Origin: Gammaproteobacteria bacterium
GTDB lineage: Bacteria > Pseudomonadota > Gammaproteobacteria > Burkholderiales > Rhodocyclaceae
DNA length: 64,000 nt
Reading direction: 5' to 3'
Assembly (NCBI GenBank): GCA_029289265.1
Contig: JARFTX010000010.1
Coordinates: forward strand, 1-64,000
The notes under the pieces were generated by a model that searched no databases, was not told the DNA's origin, and worked only from the letters and a program-made list of their open reading frames with translations. Below, one piece after another: positions 38,238-50,256 of this stretch (position 1 is its first letter; each line of letters opens with the position of its first letter). A program made the translations under genes and the position numbers.

Positions 38238-39416
38238 TCAGGCTGCGGCGAACTTGGCCGCGGCGCGGTAGTGCCCGGCCGCCTCGCGCGGCTGTTCGAG
38301 CTTTTCCATGAGCTCGGCGAGCGCGTAATGCACCTGTGCCGACGGTTCCAGGGCGAGAGACCGTTCGAGACAACTGCGGGCCTTGCCCCAGATGTTCGCC
38401 TGCATGCACAGGCGGCCGAGCGAATAGAGCAGCCCCGCATCGTCCGGATGCTGAGCAAGCCAGGCTTCGGCGCGCGACAGTGCATCCTTCGCCTCCTCGC
38501 CCTCGCCGGCACAGAGCACGTAGCGGCGCGCGAGCTCGCTGCTCCATTCCCGATCCAGCAGTCGCTCCACCGCCCGGCGCGCAATCGCGCCCTGCCTCGC
38601 CGCCGCGAGCAGCGGCACGACTTTCGCAACGAAGGCGGGATCACCCAGATCTTCCTTGAGCAAGCCGCGCCACACGGCCGCCTGCTTGTCCGGCTCGCCC
38701 ACCAGCGTCTCAAGGCGTCCGAGCTGCGCCCGTTGCCGCAACGACTTCAATTCCTCGGCCGGGAGCGAATGCGCGGAGGCCAGTTGTTGCACGAGCTCGG
38801 CCGCCTCATCCCAGCGCCCGCCCGCCGCGGCGACTTCCAGCGCCATGCGCAGCGCGGGACCGCTTTCGTGCCCCGCGTCGCGCAGCAGCTTGAGCGGCCG
38901 GGCGGCATGTTCGAAGCGTGACGCGTCGATCTCCAGTTCGGCCTCGGTCAGCAGTCCAGCCACCCGACCTTCGTCGGTGCTCCCGGCGCGCTCGATCCAC
39001 TGCCGGTAGTGACGCTCGTCGTTGAGCGCGCGCGCGGCGCGCGCTGCAACCAGCGCCGCGAGCGGTGAATTGCCCCCGGCCGACCAGGCGGTGCGGGCGT
39101 GCTTGAGCGACTCGCCGAAGCGCCCCTCGAACAGCGCACGCAGCGCCAGATTCATCGATTCGGAAGCGCGCTGCTGTTGCCGGCGGGCACGGTAGGCGGC
39201 GACGCGGCCGGGCAGGTCGAGCGTCCTCGACACCAGCCGCAGCAACAGATGCAGGGTCAGGAAGCCGAGCAGCAACGCGACGATGATCAGATTGAGAGAT
39301 GCCTGGGCCCGCCACGGCGGCATGACCAGCAACACATAGCCTTCGTTCTGGCTCGCCAGCATCGCGACGCCTGCCGCCAGGGCGAAGATCGCGATCAGCC
39401 AGAGCAGCGCGCGCAT
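38238..39416 (-). CDS. hemY: HemY-type haem-biosynthesis membrane protein with TPR-like repeats
   Basis: 392 residues. Two N-terminal membrane segments (about 3-22 and 40-62) with the HemY_N signature (EGYVLLVMPPWRAQASLNLIIVALLL), then a cytoplasmic helical-repeat region with TPR-like units near the end (AGLLYSLGRLCMQANIWGKARSCLERSLAL). Found in hemCDXY operons of proteobacteria; it is not the protoporphyrinogen oxidase that carries the same name in Bacillus. Exact role unsettled. It starts 11 bp after hemX. Confidence 0.88.
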   Translation of the reverse strand: MRALLWLIAIFALAAGVAMLASQNEGYVLLVMPPWRAQASLNLIIVALLLGFLTLHLLLRLVSRTLDLPGRVAAYRARRQQQRASESMNLALRALFEGRFGESLKHARTAWSAGGNSPLAALVAARAARALNDERHYRQWIERAGSTDEGRVAGLLTEAELEIDASRFEHAARPLKLLRDAGHESGPALRMALEVAAAGGRWDEAAELVQQLASAHSLPAEELKSLRQRAQLGRLETLVGEPDKQAAVWRGLLKEDLGDPAFVAKVVPLLAAARQGAIARRAVERLLDREWSSELARRYVLCAGEGEEAKDALSRAEAWLAQHPDDAGLLYSLGRLCMQANIWGKARSCLERSLALEPSAQVHYALAELMEKLEQPREAAGHYRAAAKFAAA

Positions 39417-39427
39417 CGTCCCGAACC

Positions 39428-40735
39428 TCAGCGCGCACCGGCAGCAGCCGGCGCCTCGTCGCGCGGCGCCGCGCGCCCGGGCCCGCGCGCCTGCAGCACA
39501 CGTAGCGCGGCAAAGCTCTCGGCGAGCGACGGCTGCTCGACCTTGACCTGTGTTTCGGCGAGTTCGCCCAGATCGGTCACGACGCGCTGCACTTGCTCGT
39601 CGCGCATGTCGAAATAGCGCTCGATCCAGCCCTTTGCCTGCGCCAGGTCGGCAGCATAGGTCCGACCGTCGCGGGCGAGCAGGGCGAGCCGCGCCGTGAG
39701 CAGCCGGATCTTGACGTTCTCGCGCAAATAGGTGCTTTGGGACGGCGACAGCAGCACCGGGTCGGCGCGGTCGAGCCGCTCCAGGCGAACCAGCGACTTG
39801 ACCTCGTTCCAGATGTCGCTGCCCAGCCCCTTGACGAAGGCGAGCGCCCCGGCTTCGCCGAAGAACCCTCCCGACGTCCCGTCGGAAGCGGCCGCAGCCT
39901 CCTGCGCCAGCGCGACCTCGTAGGCGAGCGGGAGCGAATCGACCCGCTCCAGCAGGATCTCCAGGCGCAGGGCGAGGCCCGAGACATCGACCTGGGGCTG
40001 CGCCTTGAGGTCATCGATATCCTTGATCAAGGCCCGCCGCAACACCTGCAGATGACCTTGCTCGGGCATCGACAGGCGCACCTCGGCACCCTGCAGGGCA
40101 ATCAGGGCCGCCTCGACGTTGCCGGCGAGCTGCAACTGCTGCGCGGCGATGTTGATGGCCCGCTCGACCTCCGCCAGCACTTGATCGCCGCGCGAGCGGA
40201 AAAACTCCTGGTAGAGCGCATCGAGCGCCGCGGCCTGCCCTTCCGAAGCCGCAATCTGCGACTCGAGCGCGCCGATCTTGCCCTGAATGGCTGCGATCGA
40301 ATCCTGGTGCTGGCGGACCAGCGCGCGCGCCTCGGCGACCGAACTTTCACCCGTCGCCAGCCTCTGAGCGAGCTCCTGCCGAGCCTGCGCCACGTCCCCG
40401 CGCAACTGCTGGACATACCAGCCGATCACCGCAACCGCGACGAGGGCGATCACGGAAAGGATCAGGGGGAGTGCTCGGCGCGCGCCGCCGCCTGAACCGC
40501 TGCCGACGGCGACGCTCGCCGCAGCCGTGCCCGACGACGCCCCTTCGACAGGAGCGCCTTCGCCTTGGGCGTCTCCGCCGGCCGTGGCCGACTCGGTACG
40601 GTCGTCGCCGACAGCTTCCGATGGCGGCAGACTCTCGACGTCCGCCGCCTTCGACTCCGGCGTTTCGGACGCGCTGGCGCGCTCCGCGCCTTCGGGCGCG
40701 GGCGGCTGGGTGAGGGCGGGGATTTCTTTCTTCAT
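39428..40735 (-). CDS. hemX: HemX family membrane protein of the hem operon
   Basis: 435 residues. A low-complexity Pro/Glu/Ser cytoplasmic tail (1-85), a membrane segment (about 88-108), a periplasmic coiled coil (about 110-180, rich in heptads of Ala/Gln/Leu) and a conserved C-terminal domain (IWNEVKSLVRLERLD..., YLRENVKIRLLTARLALLARD). HemX proteins were once called uroporphyrin-III methyltransferases, but no methyltransferase motif is visible. It follows hemD by 10 bp and precedes hemY. Confidence 0.88.
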   Translation of the reverse strand: MKKEIPALTQPPAPEGAERASASETPESKAADVESLPPSEAVGDDRTESATAGGDAQGEGAPVEGASSGTAAASVAVGSGSGGGARRALPLILSVIALVAVAVIGWYVQQLRGDVAQARQELAQRLATGESSVAEARALVRQHQDSIAAIQGKIGALESQIAASEGQAAALDALYQEFFRSRGDQVLAEVERAINIAAQQLQLAGNVEAALIALQGAEVRLSMPEQGHLQVLRRALIKDIDDLKAQPQVDVSGLALRLEILLERVDSLPLAYEVALAQEAAAASDGTSGGFFGEAGALAFVKGLGSDIWNEVKSLVRLERLDRADPVLLSPSQSTYLRENVKIRLLTARLALLARDGRTYAADLAQAKGWIERYFDMRDEQVQRVVTDLGELAETQVKVEQPSLAESFAALRVLQARGPGRAAPRDEAPAAAGAR

Positions 40736-40745
40736 GTTGGCCAGT

Positions 40746-41528
40746 TTAACCGAGTCTTGCGGGAATATGCGACTCGAGAGCCTGGAGCAAGCCGGCGTCG
40801 CCGGGGGCGGTCTCCACCACCTGCTCGAAGCCCGCATCGCGGGCCAAACGGGCGATGCGCGGGTGCGGCGCGAACACCGCTACGGCACGCAGCGCCGCGA
40901 GTCCCTCGGCTCCGACGATCTCGACCAGATTGCCCACCGCCTCGCTGCTCGTCAGGGTGATCGCATCCAGTCGCCCCGCACGGGCCGGCTCCACGAGAGC
41001 GCGAGCGTCGGCATCCGGTCGATAGCGGCGGTAGCAGGTCACGTACTCGACCTGAGCACCGCGGGCGGTGAGGGTCTCGCCGAGCAGGTCGCGGCCGCCG
41101 TCGCCGCGAAACACGATGACCCGACGGCCGGCGATGGCATCGGCCTGGAATGCTGGCAGCGCCAGCACCGCTTCGCTGTCGAAGCCGGTTTGCGGCGCGA
41201 TGACGTCGGTGAAACCGAATGCCCGAAGGGCCTTCTCACTGCCCTTTCCGACGGTGGCCACGACGAGCCTTGCCGGCCAGTGGTGCCGCGCGAGGATGGC
41301 GCCGAGCGCCCGCTCAACCGCGTTGGGGCTGACGAAGAAGGCGAGGTCGAACTGGTCGAGCCGCCCAGCCACCGCGTCGAGCGCGGCTGGATCGGGCGCG
41401 GGACCGATCGCGAGCAGCGGGAAGCGCACCGCGATGCCGCCGCGCGCCTCGATCGCCTCGCACAGGGCCTCGGCCTGGCCTGCCGGCCGGGTCACGACGA
41501 TGTGCCGGCCAGCCAGTGTCGCCGCCAC
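40746..41528 (-). CDS. hemD: Uroporphyrinogen III synthase
   Basis: 260 residues, GTG start (MAATLAGRHIVVTRPAGQAEAL). It closes and inverts ring D of hydroxymethylbilane. The family is weakly conserved, but the opening VTRPAGQA, FVSPNAVERAL, the ATVGKGSEKALRAFG segment and the late LTSSEAVGNL are typical. It lies 18 bp after hemC, with which it acts in sequence. Confidence 0.93.
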   Translation of the reverse strand: MAATLAGRHIVVTRPAGQAEALCEAIEARGGIAVRFPLLAIGPAPDPAALDAVAGRLDQFDLAFFVSPNAVERALGAILARHHWPARLVVATVGKGSEKALRAFGFTDVIAPQTGFDSEAVLALPAFQADAIAGRRVIVFRGDGGRDLLGETLTARGAQVEYVTCYRRYRPDADARALVEPARAGRLDAITLTSSEAVGNLVEIVGAEGLAALRAVAVFAPHPRIARLARDAGFEQVVETAPGDAGLLQALESHIPARLG

Positions 41529-41546
41529 GCCGATGGCCCTCTCCGG

Positions 41547-42494
41547 TCAGCCGAGTTCGGCGAGGATCGCCTCGGCGCCGCGCTCGCGCAAGTCCTCGGC
41601 GAGCGCCAGGCCGAGCGCCTCGGCCTCTTCCGGACGCCCTTCCCGCTCGGCGCTCGCCATGCGACTGCCGTCGGGCAGCGCGACGAAGCCGCGCAGCCGG
41701 AGCTTGCCGTCGTGCAGCTCACCGTAGGCGCCGAGCGGCACCTCGCAGCTGCCGGCGAGCGCGCGCGACACGGCGCGCTCGGCGAGCACGCAGGCGGCGG
41801 TTCCCGCATCGTGCAGCGGGGCGAGCCAGGCCGCGACCTCGGGCCGGTCGGCCAGACACTCGATGCCGAGCGCGCCCTGACCGGCGGCCGGCAGCGAGTC
41901 CTCGGCGGAGAGCACTCCGCGGATGCGCTCACCCAGGCCCAGGCGCTTGAGGCCCGCGGCGGCGAGGATGATCGCGTCGTACTGGCCCTCGTCGAGCTTG
42001 CGCAGGCGCGTGTCGAGGTTGCCGCGCAGGCTGGTCACCGCGAGATAGGGATAGCGTGCGTGCAACTGGGACTCGCGGCGCAGCGACGAAGTGCCCACGA
42101 CGGCCCCCGGCGGCATGTCGGCGAGGCTCGCATAGCGGCTCGAGACGAAGGCGTCGAGCGGCACCTCGCGCTCGCAGATGCACGCGAGCGCAAACGGCGC
42201 TTCGAGCCGCATCGGCACATCCTTCATCGAATGCACGGCGATGTCGGCGCGGCGATCGAGCAGCGCCGTCTCGAGCTCCTTGACGAACAGCCCCTTGCCG
42301 CCGACCTTGGCGAGCGGACGGTCGAGAATCTGGTCGCCGCGCGTGGTCATGCCCAGAAGTTCGACGCGACAGCCGGGATACAATGCCTCGAGACGAGCCT
42401 TGATGTGCTCGGCCTGCCACAGGGCGAGGCGGCTTTCACGGGTGGCGATGACGATTCGTTCGGGCGGCTGGACACCGGTGTTCGGAAGGCTCAC
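41547..42494 (-). CDS. hemC: Porphobilinogen deaminase
   Basis: 315 residues, GTG start. Motifs: [67 protein letters not shown] and the dipyrromethane-bearing cysteine in [14 protein letters not shown]. It assembles four porphobilinogens into hydroxymethylbilane. First gene of hemCDXY, divergent from ppc across a 199-bp gap that must hold both promoters. Confidence 0.97.
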   Translation of the reverse strand: MSLPNTGVQPPERIVIATRESRLALWQAEHIKARLEALYPGCRVELLGMTTRGDQILDRPLAKVGGKGLFVKELETALLDRRADIAVHSMKDVPMRLEAPFALACICEREVPLDAFVSSRYASLADMPPGAVVGTSSLRRESQLHARYPYLAVTSLRGNLDTRLRKLDEGQYDAIILAAAGLKRLGLGERIRGVLSAEDSLPAAGQGALGIECLADRPEVAAWLAPLHDAGTAACVLAERAVSRALAGSCEVPLGAYGELHDGKLRLRGFVALPDGSRMASAEREGRPEEAEALGLALAEDLRERGAEAILAELG

Positions 42495-42693
42495 GGCTTG
42501 TGGACTCGCTTGGAAGTTGCGGTAGGCGGCTGCGGCACTGCAGCATCGGGGTTTGCGCCAATGGCGCGGATGCCGGGTCGGATTCTAGCATGTCCCCCAA
42601 ACCGGTATGCCCCCAAGCCGGCGACACCCCAGCCGGCGCCCCCAGCACCACGGACGGCGCGACGCCATCACGAACGGATATTCGGACAGGACC

Positions 42694-45441
42694 ATGACCC
42701 AGGACAAGGACGCGCCGCTGCGCGAAGACATCCGCAAGCTCGGGCGCGTGCTCGGCGACACCATCCGCGAGCAGCAGGGCGAAGCGACCTACGACCTGAT
42801 CGAGCGCATCCGCCAGACCTCGGTGCGCTTTCGCCGCGACGAGGATCACGGTGCGCGCGTCGAGCTCGAAGGGCTGCTCGACGCGCTCTCGCGCGAGCAG
42901 ACCATCCAGGTCGTGCGCGCCTTCAGCTACTTCTCGCACCTCGCCAACATTGCCGAGGACCAGCACCACATCCGCCGCACCCGCGCCCACCTGATCTCGG
43001 GCTCGGCGCCGCGCGAGGGCAGCTTCGCCCGGGCGCTCGCCGATGCACAGGCGGGCGGCCACAGCGCCGCCGAACTCGTTGCCTTCTTCGACCGCGCCCT
43101 GGTGGCGCCCGTGCTCACCGCCCACCCGACCGAAGTGCAGCGCAAGAGCATTCTCAACTGCCAGGCCGACATCGCCCATTTGCTCGACGAATGCGACCGC
43201 GTCGCGCTCACCCCGGACGAGCGCGAAGAGCGCGACGAAGCGCTGCGCCGGGCGGTGCTGACGCTGTGGCAGACGCGCATGCTGCGCCCGGCGCGGCTGT
43301 CCGTGCTCGACGAGGTGGCGAACGGCCTGTCCTACTTCGACGCGACCTTTCTGCGTGAGCTGCCGCGACTCTACGCAAGCATCGAGGACCAGCTCGCCGG
43401 CCGCGACGCGGCGCTGGGCGCGCTCGAGCTGCCCCCGTTTCTTCGCGTCGGCAGCTGGATAGGCGGGGATCGCGACGGCAATCCCTTCGTCACGGCCGAC
43501 GTGCTGCGGCGCGCGCTGTCGATGCAGGCGGCCTGCGCGCTCGGCTTCTACCTGGAGGAACTGCACGCGCTGGGCGGGCGATTGTCGCTCGCGCTCGGGC
43601 TGATCAGCGGCTCGGATGCGCTCCTCCAGCTCGCCGCCCGCTCGCCCGACCACTCCGCGCACCGCAACGACGAACCCTACCGCCGCGCGATCTCCGGCAT
43701 CTACTCGCGGCTTGCCGCGACCTATCGCGAACTGCTCGACGCCGACCCGCCGCGCCGCGCGGTCGCGCCTGCCGAGCCCTATGCCCACCCGCGTGAGCTG
43801 GCGGACGATCTCGACACGCTGCACCGATCGCTGGTCGCCAACGGCTCGGCCGCGCTCGCGCGCGGGCGCCTGCGGCGGCTGCGCCGCGCAGTGCGGGTGT
43901 TCGGCTTTCACCTCGCGCCGATCGACCTGCGCCAGAACTCCGACGTCCATGAGCGCGTCGTCGCAGAATTGCTCGCGACCGCCGACCCGACGATCGACTA
44001 TTCAGCACTCGACGAGGCCGGGCGCGTCGAGTTGCTCGCCCGCGAACTCGCCACGCCGCGCCCGCTCGGCTCGGCACACCTGCGCTACAGCGACGAGACC
44101 GAATCCGAGCTGGCGATCTTTCGTGCCGCACGCGAGGCGCACCGTCGCTTCGGCCCGGCCGCGCTGCCGAACTGCATCGTCTCCAAGACCGACGACGTCT
44201 CGGATCTGCTCGAACTCGCGCTGCTGCTGAAGGAGGCGGGCCTGCTGCGTCCGCACGAGGCGGCGCTCGACGTGAACATCATCCCGCTGTTCGAGACCAT
44301 CGACGACCTGCGCAACGCGCCCGCCGTGATGGATCGCCTGTTCGCCCTGCCCTGCTACCGCAAATGGCTCGCCGCCCGCAGCGACACCCAGGAGGTGATG
44401 CTGGGCTACTCGGACAGCAACAAGGACGGCGGCTTCCTGACCTCGGGCTGGGAGCTCTACAAGGCAGAAATCGGGCTGGTCGAGACCTTTGCCCGCCACG
44501 GCGTCGCGCTGCGCCTGTTCCACGGCCGCGGCGGCTCGGTGGGCCGCGGCGGCGGGCCGAGCTACCAGGCCATCCTCGCCCAGCCGCCGGGCGCGGTGCA
44601 GGGCCAGATCCGGCTCACCGAGCAGGGCGAGGTGATCGCCGCCAAATACGGCAACCCCGAGGTCGGCCGACGCAACCTCGAGGTGCTGGTGGCCGCGACG
44701 CTGGAGGCGAGCCTCCTCGCCGGCGCGGCGCCTGCGCCGCGGCCGCACTTCATCGAGACCATGCAGGCGCTCTCGGATGCCGCCTTCGCCGCCTACCGCG
44801 GCCTCGTCTACGAAACCGAGGGCTTCGAGCGCTATTTCTGGGAATCCACCGTGATCTCGGAGATCGCCGAGCTCAACATCGGCTCGCGCCCGGCTTCGCG
44901 CAAGAAAGGCACGCGCATCGAGGACTTGCGCGCCATCCCCTGGGTGTTCAGCTGGTCGCAGTGCCGGCTGATGCTGCCCGGCTGGTACGGGTTCGGCTCG
45001 GCAGTGCAGGCCTATCTCGCGAAGCATCCGGCCGACGGCCTGACGGCCCTGCAGCAGATGCACCGCGAATGGTCGTTCTTCGGCACGCTGCTCTCCAACA
45101 TGGACATGGTGCTGGCGAAATCCGACCTCGCGATCGCCTCGCGCTACGCGGGCCTGGTCAAGGATGCGAAGCTGCGCGAGGCGATCTTCGGGCGCATCCG
45201 TGCCGAGTGGCAGGCGACCGTCGAGGCGCTGCTGGCGATCACCGGCCAGCGCGAACTGCTCGACGGCAACCCGCTGCTCAAGCGCTCGATCCAGAACCGC
45301 TTCCCCTATCTCGACCCGCTGAACCATGTCCAGGTGGAGCTGCTGCGGCGCCACCGCGAGGACCACGCCGACGAGCGGGTGCGCCTGGGCATTCACATCT
45401 CGATCAACGGGATCGCCGCGGGACTGCGCAACAGCGGCTGA
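42694..45441 (+). CDS. ppc: Phosphoenolpyruvate carboxylase
   Basis: 915 residues from [17 protein letters not shown]. Anaplerotic carboxylation of PEP to oxaloacetate. Signature motifs are intact: [45 protein letters not shown] and [17 protein letters not shown]. The C-terminus ends in N-S-G as in most family members. It separates the algR-type gene from hemC, which are neighbours in pseudomonads. Confidence 0.97.
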   Translation: MTQDKDAPLREDIRKLGRVLGDTIREQQGEATYDLIERIRQTSVRFRRDEDHGARVELEGLLDALSREQTIQVVRAFSYFSHLANIAEDQHHIRRTRAHLISGSAPREGSFARALADAQAGGHSAAELVAFFDRALVAPVLTAHPTEVQRKSILNCQADIAHLLDECDRVALTPDEREERDEALRRAVLTLWQTRMLRPARLSVLDEVANGLSYFDATFLRELPRLYASIEDQLAGRDAALGALELPPFLRVGSWIGGDRDGNPFVTADVLRRALSMQAACALGFYLEELHALGGRLSLALGLISGSDALLQLAARSPDHSAHRNDEPYRRAISGIYSRLAATYRELLDADPPRRAVAPAEPYAHPRELADDLDTLHRSLVANGSAALARGRLRRLRRAVRVFGFHLAPIDLRQNSDVHERVVAELLATADPTIDYSALDEAGRVELLARELATPRPLGSAHLRYSDETESELAIFRAAREAHRRFGPAALPNCIVSKTDDVSDLLELALLLKEAGLLRPHEAALDVNIIPLFETIDDLRNAPAVMDRLFALPCYRKWLAARSDTQEVMLGYSDSNKDGGFLTSGWELYKAEIGLVETFARHGVALRLFHGRGGSVGRGGGPSYQAILAQPPGAVQGQIRLTEQGEVIAAKYGNPEVGRRNLEVLVAATLEASLLAGAAPAPRPHFIETMQALSDAAFAAYRGLVYETEGFERYFWESTVISEIAELNIGSRPASRKKGTRIEDLRAIPWVFSWSQCRLMLPGWYGFGSAVQAYLAKHPADGLTALQQMHREWSFFGTLLSNMDMVLAKSDLAIASRYAGLVKDAKLREAIFGRIRAEWQATVEALLAITGQRELLDGNPLLKRSIQNRFPYLDPLNHVQVELLRRHREDHADERVRLGIHISINGIAAGLRNSG

Positions 45442-45542
45442 GGGCTGGCGCCGAGTCGGTGGCGAGATCCTCGCGAACGAGGCCGGGCGAGCCGTGCAGC
45501 AACCGGCCCGTCCAAGGGATAGCGTCGCAGGACCCGGGGGTG

Positions 45543-46316
45543 TCAGAGCTTGAGCACCTGCTTCACCGCCGGCCACTGCCGGCGGCTGATCGGCAGACGC
45601 TCGGGCACCGCCTCGAGCAGGATCTCCCAGTGCCCCTCGCCGTCGCCCTCGCTCACCCGCTCGATGCCCTTGATGGCGGCGACCGCGACCAGGCAGCTGC
45701 GATGCACGCGCAGGAAACGGCCGGCGAACTCCTCCTCGAGCTGGACCAGCGCCTCGTCGAGCACATACTCGCGCGCCGCGCAGCGCGCCGTCACATACTT
45801 GAGCTCGGCCTTGAGGTAGAGAACGTCGGCCACCGGCACGAGCAGGATGCGGCCGCGCTCGCTCACGCTGAAGTGTTGGCGCGCCGCCGGTGCAAGCGCG
45901 GCGAGCACGGCATCGTCGGGCGGCCGGACGAAGCGGCGCGCCTTGCCGAGCGCCTCCGCGAGCCGAGCCGCCCGCACCGGCTTGAGCAGATAGTCGACCG
46001 CCGCGACCTCGAAGGCCTGCACCGCGTACTCGTCATAGGCCGTGGTGAATACCACCGCAGGCGGTTGCGGCAGTCGGGCGAGGTGGCGCGCGAGTTCGAC
46101 GCCGTCCATCGCCGGCATGCGGATGTCGGCGAGCACGACGTCGGCCGGGCTGTCCTCGATCAGGCGCAAGGCCTCGATGCCGTTGCCGGCCATGCCGACC
46201 AGGGTGCACGGCTGCGCCTGCGCAACGTCGCCGAGCAACTCGCGCAGGCGCGCCCGCGCCGGCGCCTCGTCGTCGACCACCAGCACCCGCAGCGGCGCCT
46301 CCACCCGCCCGCTCAC
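45543..46316 (-). CDS. algR: LytTR-type response regulator (AlgR-like)
   Basis: 257 residues, GTG start that overlaps the upstream kinase stop (GTGA). Receiver domain about 8-125 with VVDDE, phosphoacceptor in [13 protein letters not shown], and the K of LLKPV; DNA-binding LytTR domain about 150-250 ([24 protein letters not shown]). AlgR controls alginate and twitching motility in pseudomonads; the position next to argH and near hemC matches that locus. The targets here are unknown, though pilT/pilU are also in the window. Confidence 0.87.
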   Translation of the reverse strand: MSGRVEAPLRVLVVDDEAPARARLRELLGDVAQAQPCTLVGMAGNGIEALRLIEDSPADVVLADIRMPAMDGVELARHLARLPQPPAVVFTTAYDEYAVQAFEVAAVDYLLKPVRAARLAEALGKARRFVRPPDDAVLAALAPAARQHFSVSERGRILLVPVADVLYLKAELKYVTARCAAREYVLDEALVQLEEEFAGRFLRVHRSCLVAVAAIKGIERVSEGDGEGHWEILLEAVPERLPISRRQWPAVKQVLKL

Positions 46317-47338
46317 TGGCCCGAGCTCCGGTACGGCAGCCGGATGCGCACGCGGTAGCGCCCGTTGGTCGCGACGATGTCGAGGCCGGCTTCCAGATCG
46401 AAGAACAGCATGAGTCGCTCCCTGATGTTGTCGAGAGCCATCCGGTTGCCGGCCTCGTGGCGCTCGGCATCGGCAATCGGATTTTCGACTTCGAGGCGCA
46501 GCTCCTGGCCGCGGCGGTAAAGGCGCACGACGATCTCGCCCGCCTCGGCGGCGGGCTCGATGCCATGGTATACGGCATTTTCCAGCAGCGGTTGCAGCAG
46601 CAGCGGCGGCACCAGCGCATCGCGCGGACAGTGTGCCGTCTCCCAGCGCACCTGCAGGCGCTCGCCCAGGCGCAGGCGCTCGAGCTCCAGATAGCCCTCG
46701 CACAGCGCCAGCTCCTGAGCAAGCGGCACCAGCTCGCGGTTTTCGCGCATCAGTACGCGAAAGAGGTCTGCGAGTTCCTCGAGCGCATGCTCGGCGCGGC
46801 GCGGATCGGTGCGGATCACGCCCAGCACGCCGTTCAGGCTGTTGAACAGGAAATGTGGCCGGATGCGGGCGGTGAGCGCCATCAATCGTGCCTCGGTGAG
46901 CGCCGTCGACAAGAGCCGCGTGCGGTAATCGAAGTAGATCAGCGCGATCGCCGTCGCCGCGAAGGCCCAGGTGAGCCAACGGCCGATGTGCACGGTCGCC
47001 TCGCCCCCCGAGGCAGCCAGGACCGGATGCACGGCCCAGGCGATCGTGCCGACCAGAGCGAACACCACAGCCGTCGCGACCAAACGGCGCTGACGTGCGA
47101 GCCACGGCTGGGCGAGGTAGAGCCCGAGCGCGGCGAGAAACAGCGGCAGCTCGACCCAGGCCGCCATCACCAGCATCTCGCGGATATGGCCGTCGACGGT
47201 GTCGGTGCGGATCACCGCGGTGCCGGCCGCGAGCACGTTCACCAGCAGCAGCAGGCGCAACAGCACGCCGAGATTGCGGAAATTGGGCAACCCCCCGGGC
47301 GCCGCGGGCGGCGGAGACTTTTGTTTTATACTCTGCAT
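46313..47338 (-). CDS. algZ: LytS/AlgZ-like membrane histidine kinase
   Basis: 341 residues. Four hydrophobic segments in the first 140 residues, then a His_kinase domain with [17 protein letters not shown] (the phospho-histidine is the H) and an HATPase part with [19 protein letters not shown] and ALDNIRERL. It presumably phosphorylates the coupled LytTR regulator. Its ATG region overlaps a likely argH promoter on the other strand. Also called fimS in pseudomonads. Confidence 0.86.
   Translation of the reverse strand: MQSIKQKSPPPAAPGGLPNFRNLGVLLRLLLLVNVLAAGTAVIRTDTVDGHIREMLVMAAWVELPLFLAALGLYLAQPWLARQRRLVATAVVFALVGTIAWAVHPVLAASGGEATVHIGRWLTWAFAATAIALIYFDYRTRLLSTALTEARLMALTARIRPHFLFNSLNGVLGVIRTDPRRAEHALEELADLFRVLMRENRELVPLAQELALCEGYLELERLRLGERLQVRWETAHCPRDALVPPLLLQPLLENAVYHGIEPAAEAGEIVVRLYRRGQELRLEVENPIADAERHEAGNRMALDNIRERLMLFFDLEAGLDIVATNGRYRVRIRLPYRSSGQ
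47327..47332 (+). promoter_or_regulatory. Candidate -10 element for argH
   Basis: TATACT within a TTGTTTTATACTC run lies about 97 bp upstream of the argH ATG and overlaps the first codons of the divergent kinase gene. It is the only AT-rich promoter-like stretch in the gap. The -35 is not clear. Confidence 0.35.
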
Positions 47339-47428
47339 CGCTCAGGCGGGGCCACGCGACCGCCGCTCGTCCTCCCAGAATGCAAGCCGGACTGCGACCG
47401 GCTGCCCCACTTCCCTGCTGCAGGCATT

Positions 47429-48823
47429 ATGACAGACACCTCCGCATCGCAACCGGCCAAGGCCTGGTCGGGCCGCTTCTCAGAACCTGTGTCCGATCTG
47501 GTCAAACGTTATACCGCCTCGGTGACTTTCGACCAGCGCATGGCGCTCCAGGATATCCGCGGATCGCTCGCCCACGCGAAGATGCTCGCCCGCCAGGGCA
47601 TCATCGGCGCAGCCGACCTGGCCGACATCGAGCGCGGCATGGCGCAGATCGCCGGCGAGATCGAGCGTGGCGAGTTTCACTGGAACCTCGACGACGAGGA
47701 CGTGCATCTCAACATCGAGAAGCGGCTCACCGCGCTGGTCGGTGCGGCGGGCAAGCGCCTGCACACCGGGCGCAGCCGCAACGACCAGGTTGCGACCGAC
47801 ATCCGCCTGTGGCTGCGCGACGCGATCGACCAGATCCTCGCGCTGATCGGCGAGTTCCAGGAGCGGCTGCTCGATCTCGCCGAGCAGCACGCAGCGACGC
47901 CGATGCCGGGTTTCACGCACCTGCAGGTCGCCCAGCCGGTGACCTTCGGCCACCACCTGATGGCCTACTACGAGATGACGCGGCGCGACGCCGAGCGCTT
48001 CGCCGACGCCCGTCGGCGAGTGAATCGCCTGCCCCTCGGCTCGGCCGCGCTCGCCGGCACCAGCTACCCGATCGACCGTGAGTTCGTCGCGCGCGAGCTG
48101 GGTTTCGACGAGATCTGCGCGAACTCGCTCGACGCGGTGAGCGACCGCGACTTCGCGATCGAATTCTGCGCCGCCTCGGCGCTGCTGATGACGCACCTGT
48201 CGCGCCTCTCCGAGGAGCTCATCCTGTGGATGAGCCCGCGCGTGGGCTTCATCGACCTCGCCGACCGCTTCTGCACCGGCTCGAGCATCATGCCGCAGAA
48301 GCGCAACCCCGACGTGCCCGAGCTGGTGCGCGGCAAGACCGGGCGCGTCAATGGCAGCCTGGTCGCGCTGCTCACGCTGATGAAGGGCCAGCCGCTTGCC
48401 TACAACAAGGACAATCAGGAAGACAAGGAGCCGCTGTTCGACACCGCCGACACGGTGATCGACACGCTGCGCATCTATGCGGACATGGTCGGCGGCATCC
48501 GCGTCAAGGCCGACGCGATGCGCGCCGCGCTCGCGCAGGGCTACGCGACCGCGACCGACCTCGCCGACTATCTGGTGAAGAAGGGCCTGCCGTTCCGCGA
48601 TGCCCACGAAGCCGTCGCCCTCGCGGTGCGCGCGGCCGAGGACTCGGGGCGCGACCTGCCGGAACTCGCTCTCGACGAGCTGCGCAAGTTCTCCACGCTG
48701 ATCGAGGCGGACATCTTCGACGTTCTGACGGTCGAAGGTTCGTTGGCCTCGCGCAACCACGCGGGCGGCACCGCGCCCGATCAGGTGCGGGCTGCGGTCG
48801 CCGCCGCGCGCGCGCGCCGCTGA
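47429..48823 (+). CDS. argH: Argininosuccinate lyase
   Basis: 464 residues. Last step of arginine synthesis, splitting argininosuccinate to arginine and fumarate. Motifs: [50 protein letters not shown] and the fumarase-superfamily signature [12 protein letters not shown] with the catalytic serine. Divergent from the algZ-type kinase gene, a common layout in proteobacteria. Confidence 0.97.
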   Translation: MTDTSASQPAKAWSGRFSEPVSDLVKRYTASVTFDQRMALQDIRGSLAHAKMLARQGIIGAADLADIERGMAQIAGEIERGEFHWNLDDEDVHLNIEKRLTALVGAAGKRLHTGRSRNDQVATDIRLWLRDAIDQILALIGEFQERLLDLAEQHAATPMPGFTHLQVAQPVTFGHHLMAYYEMTRRDAERFADARRRVNRLPLGSAALAGTSYPIDREFVARELGFDEICANSLDAVSDRDFAIEFCAASALLMTHLSRLSEELILWMSPRVGFIDLADRFCTGSSIMPQKRNPDVPELVRGKTGRVNGSLVALLTLMKGQPLAYNKDNQEDKEPLFDTADTVIDTLRIYADMVGGIRVKADAMRAALAQGYATATDLADYLVKKGLPFRDAHEAVALAVRAAEDSGRDLPELALDELRKFSTLIEADIFDVLTVEGSLASRNHAGGTAPDQVRAAVAAARARR

Positions 48824-48909
48824 CACGCGGGCCGCGTCGTCACAGGCGGCGCAGCCGCACTTTAGAGGCACGAGAAAGGGACGGACGGCTGACGAATCGA
48901 GGAGGTTCG

Positions 48910-50190
<1,281 letters not shown>

Positions 50191-50256
50191 GCCTGACCCG
50201 GTGGATGTCCCTGCCTCATTGTGACACCACGTCCTTCAGGGTCAGGAGGTAGCCCA

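Noticed and set aside
40527-43358. Plus-strand open frame of 943 codons across hemX-hemD-hemC and into ppc
   Set aside because: Frame-shadow of the hem genes and out of frame with ppc; no domains.
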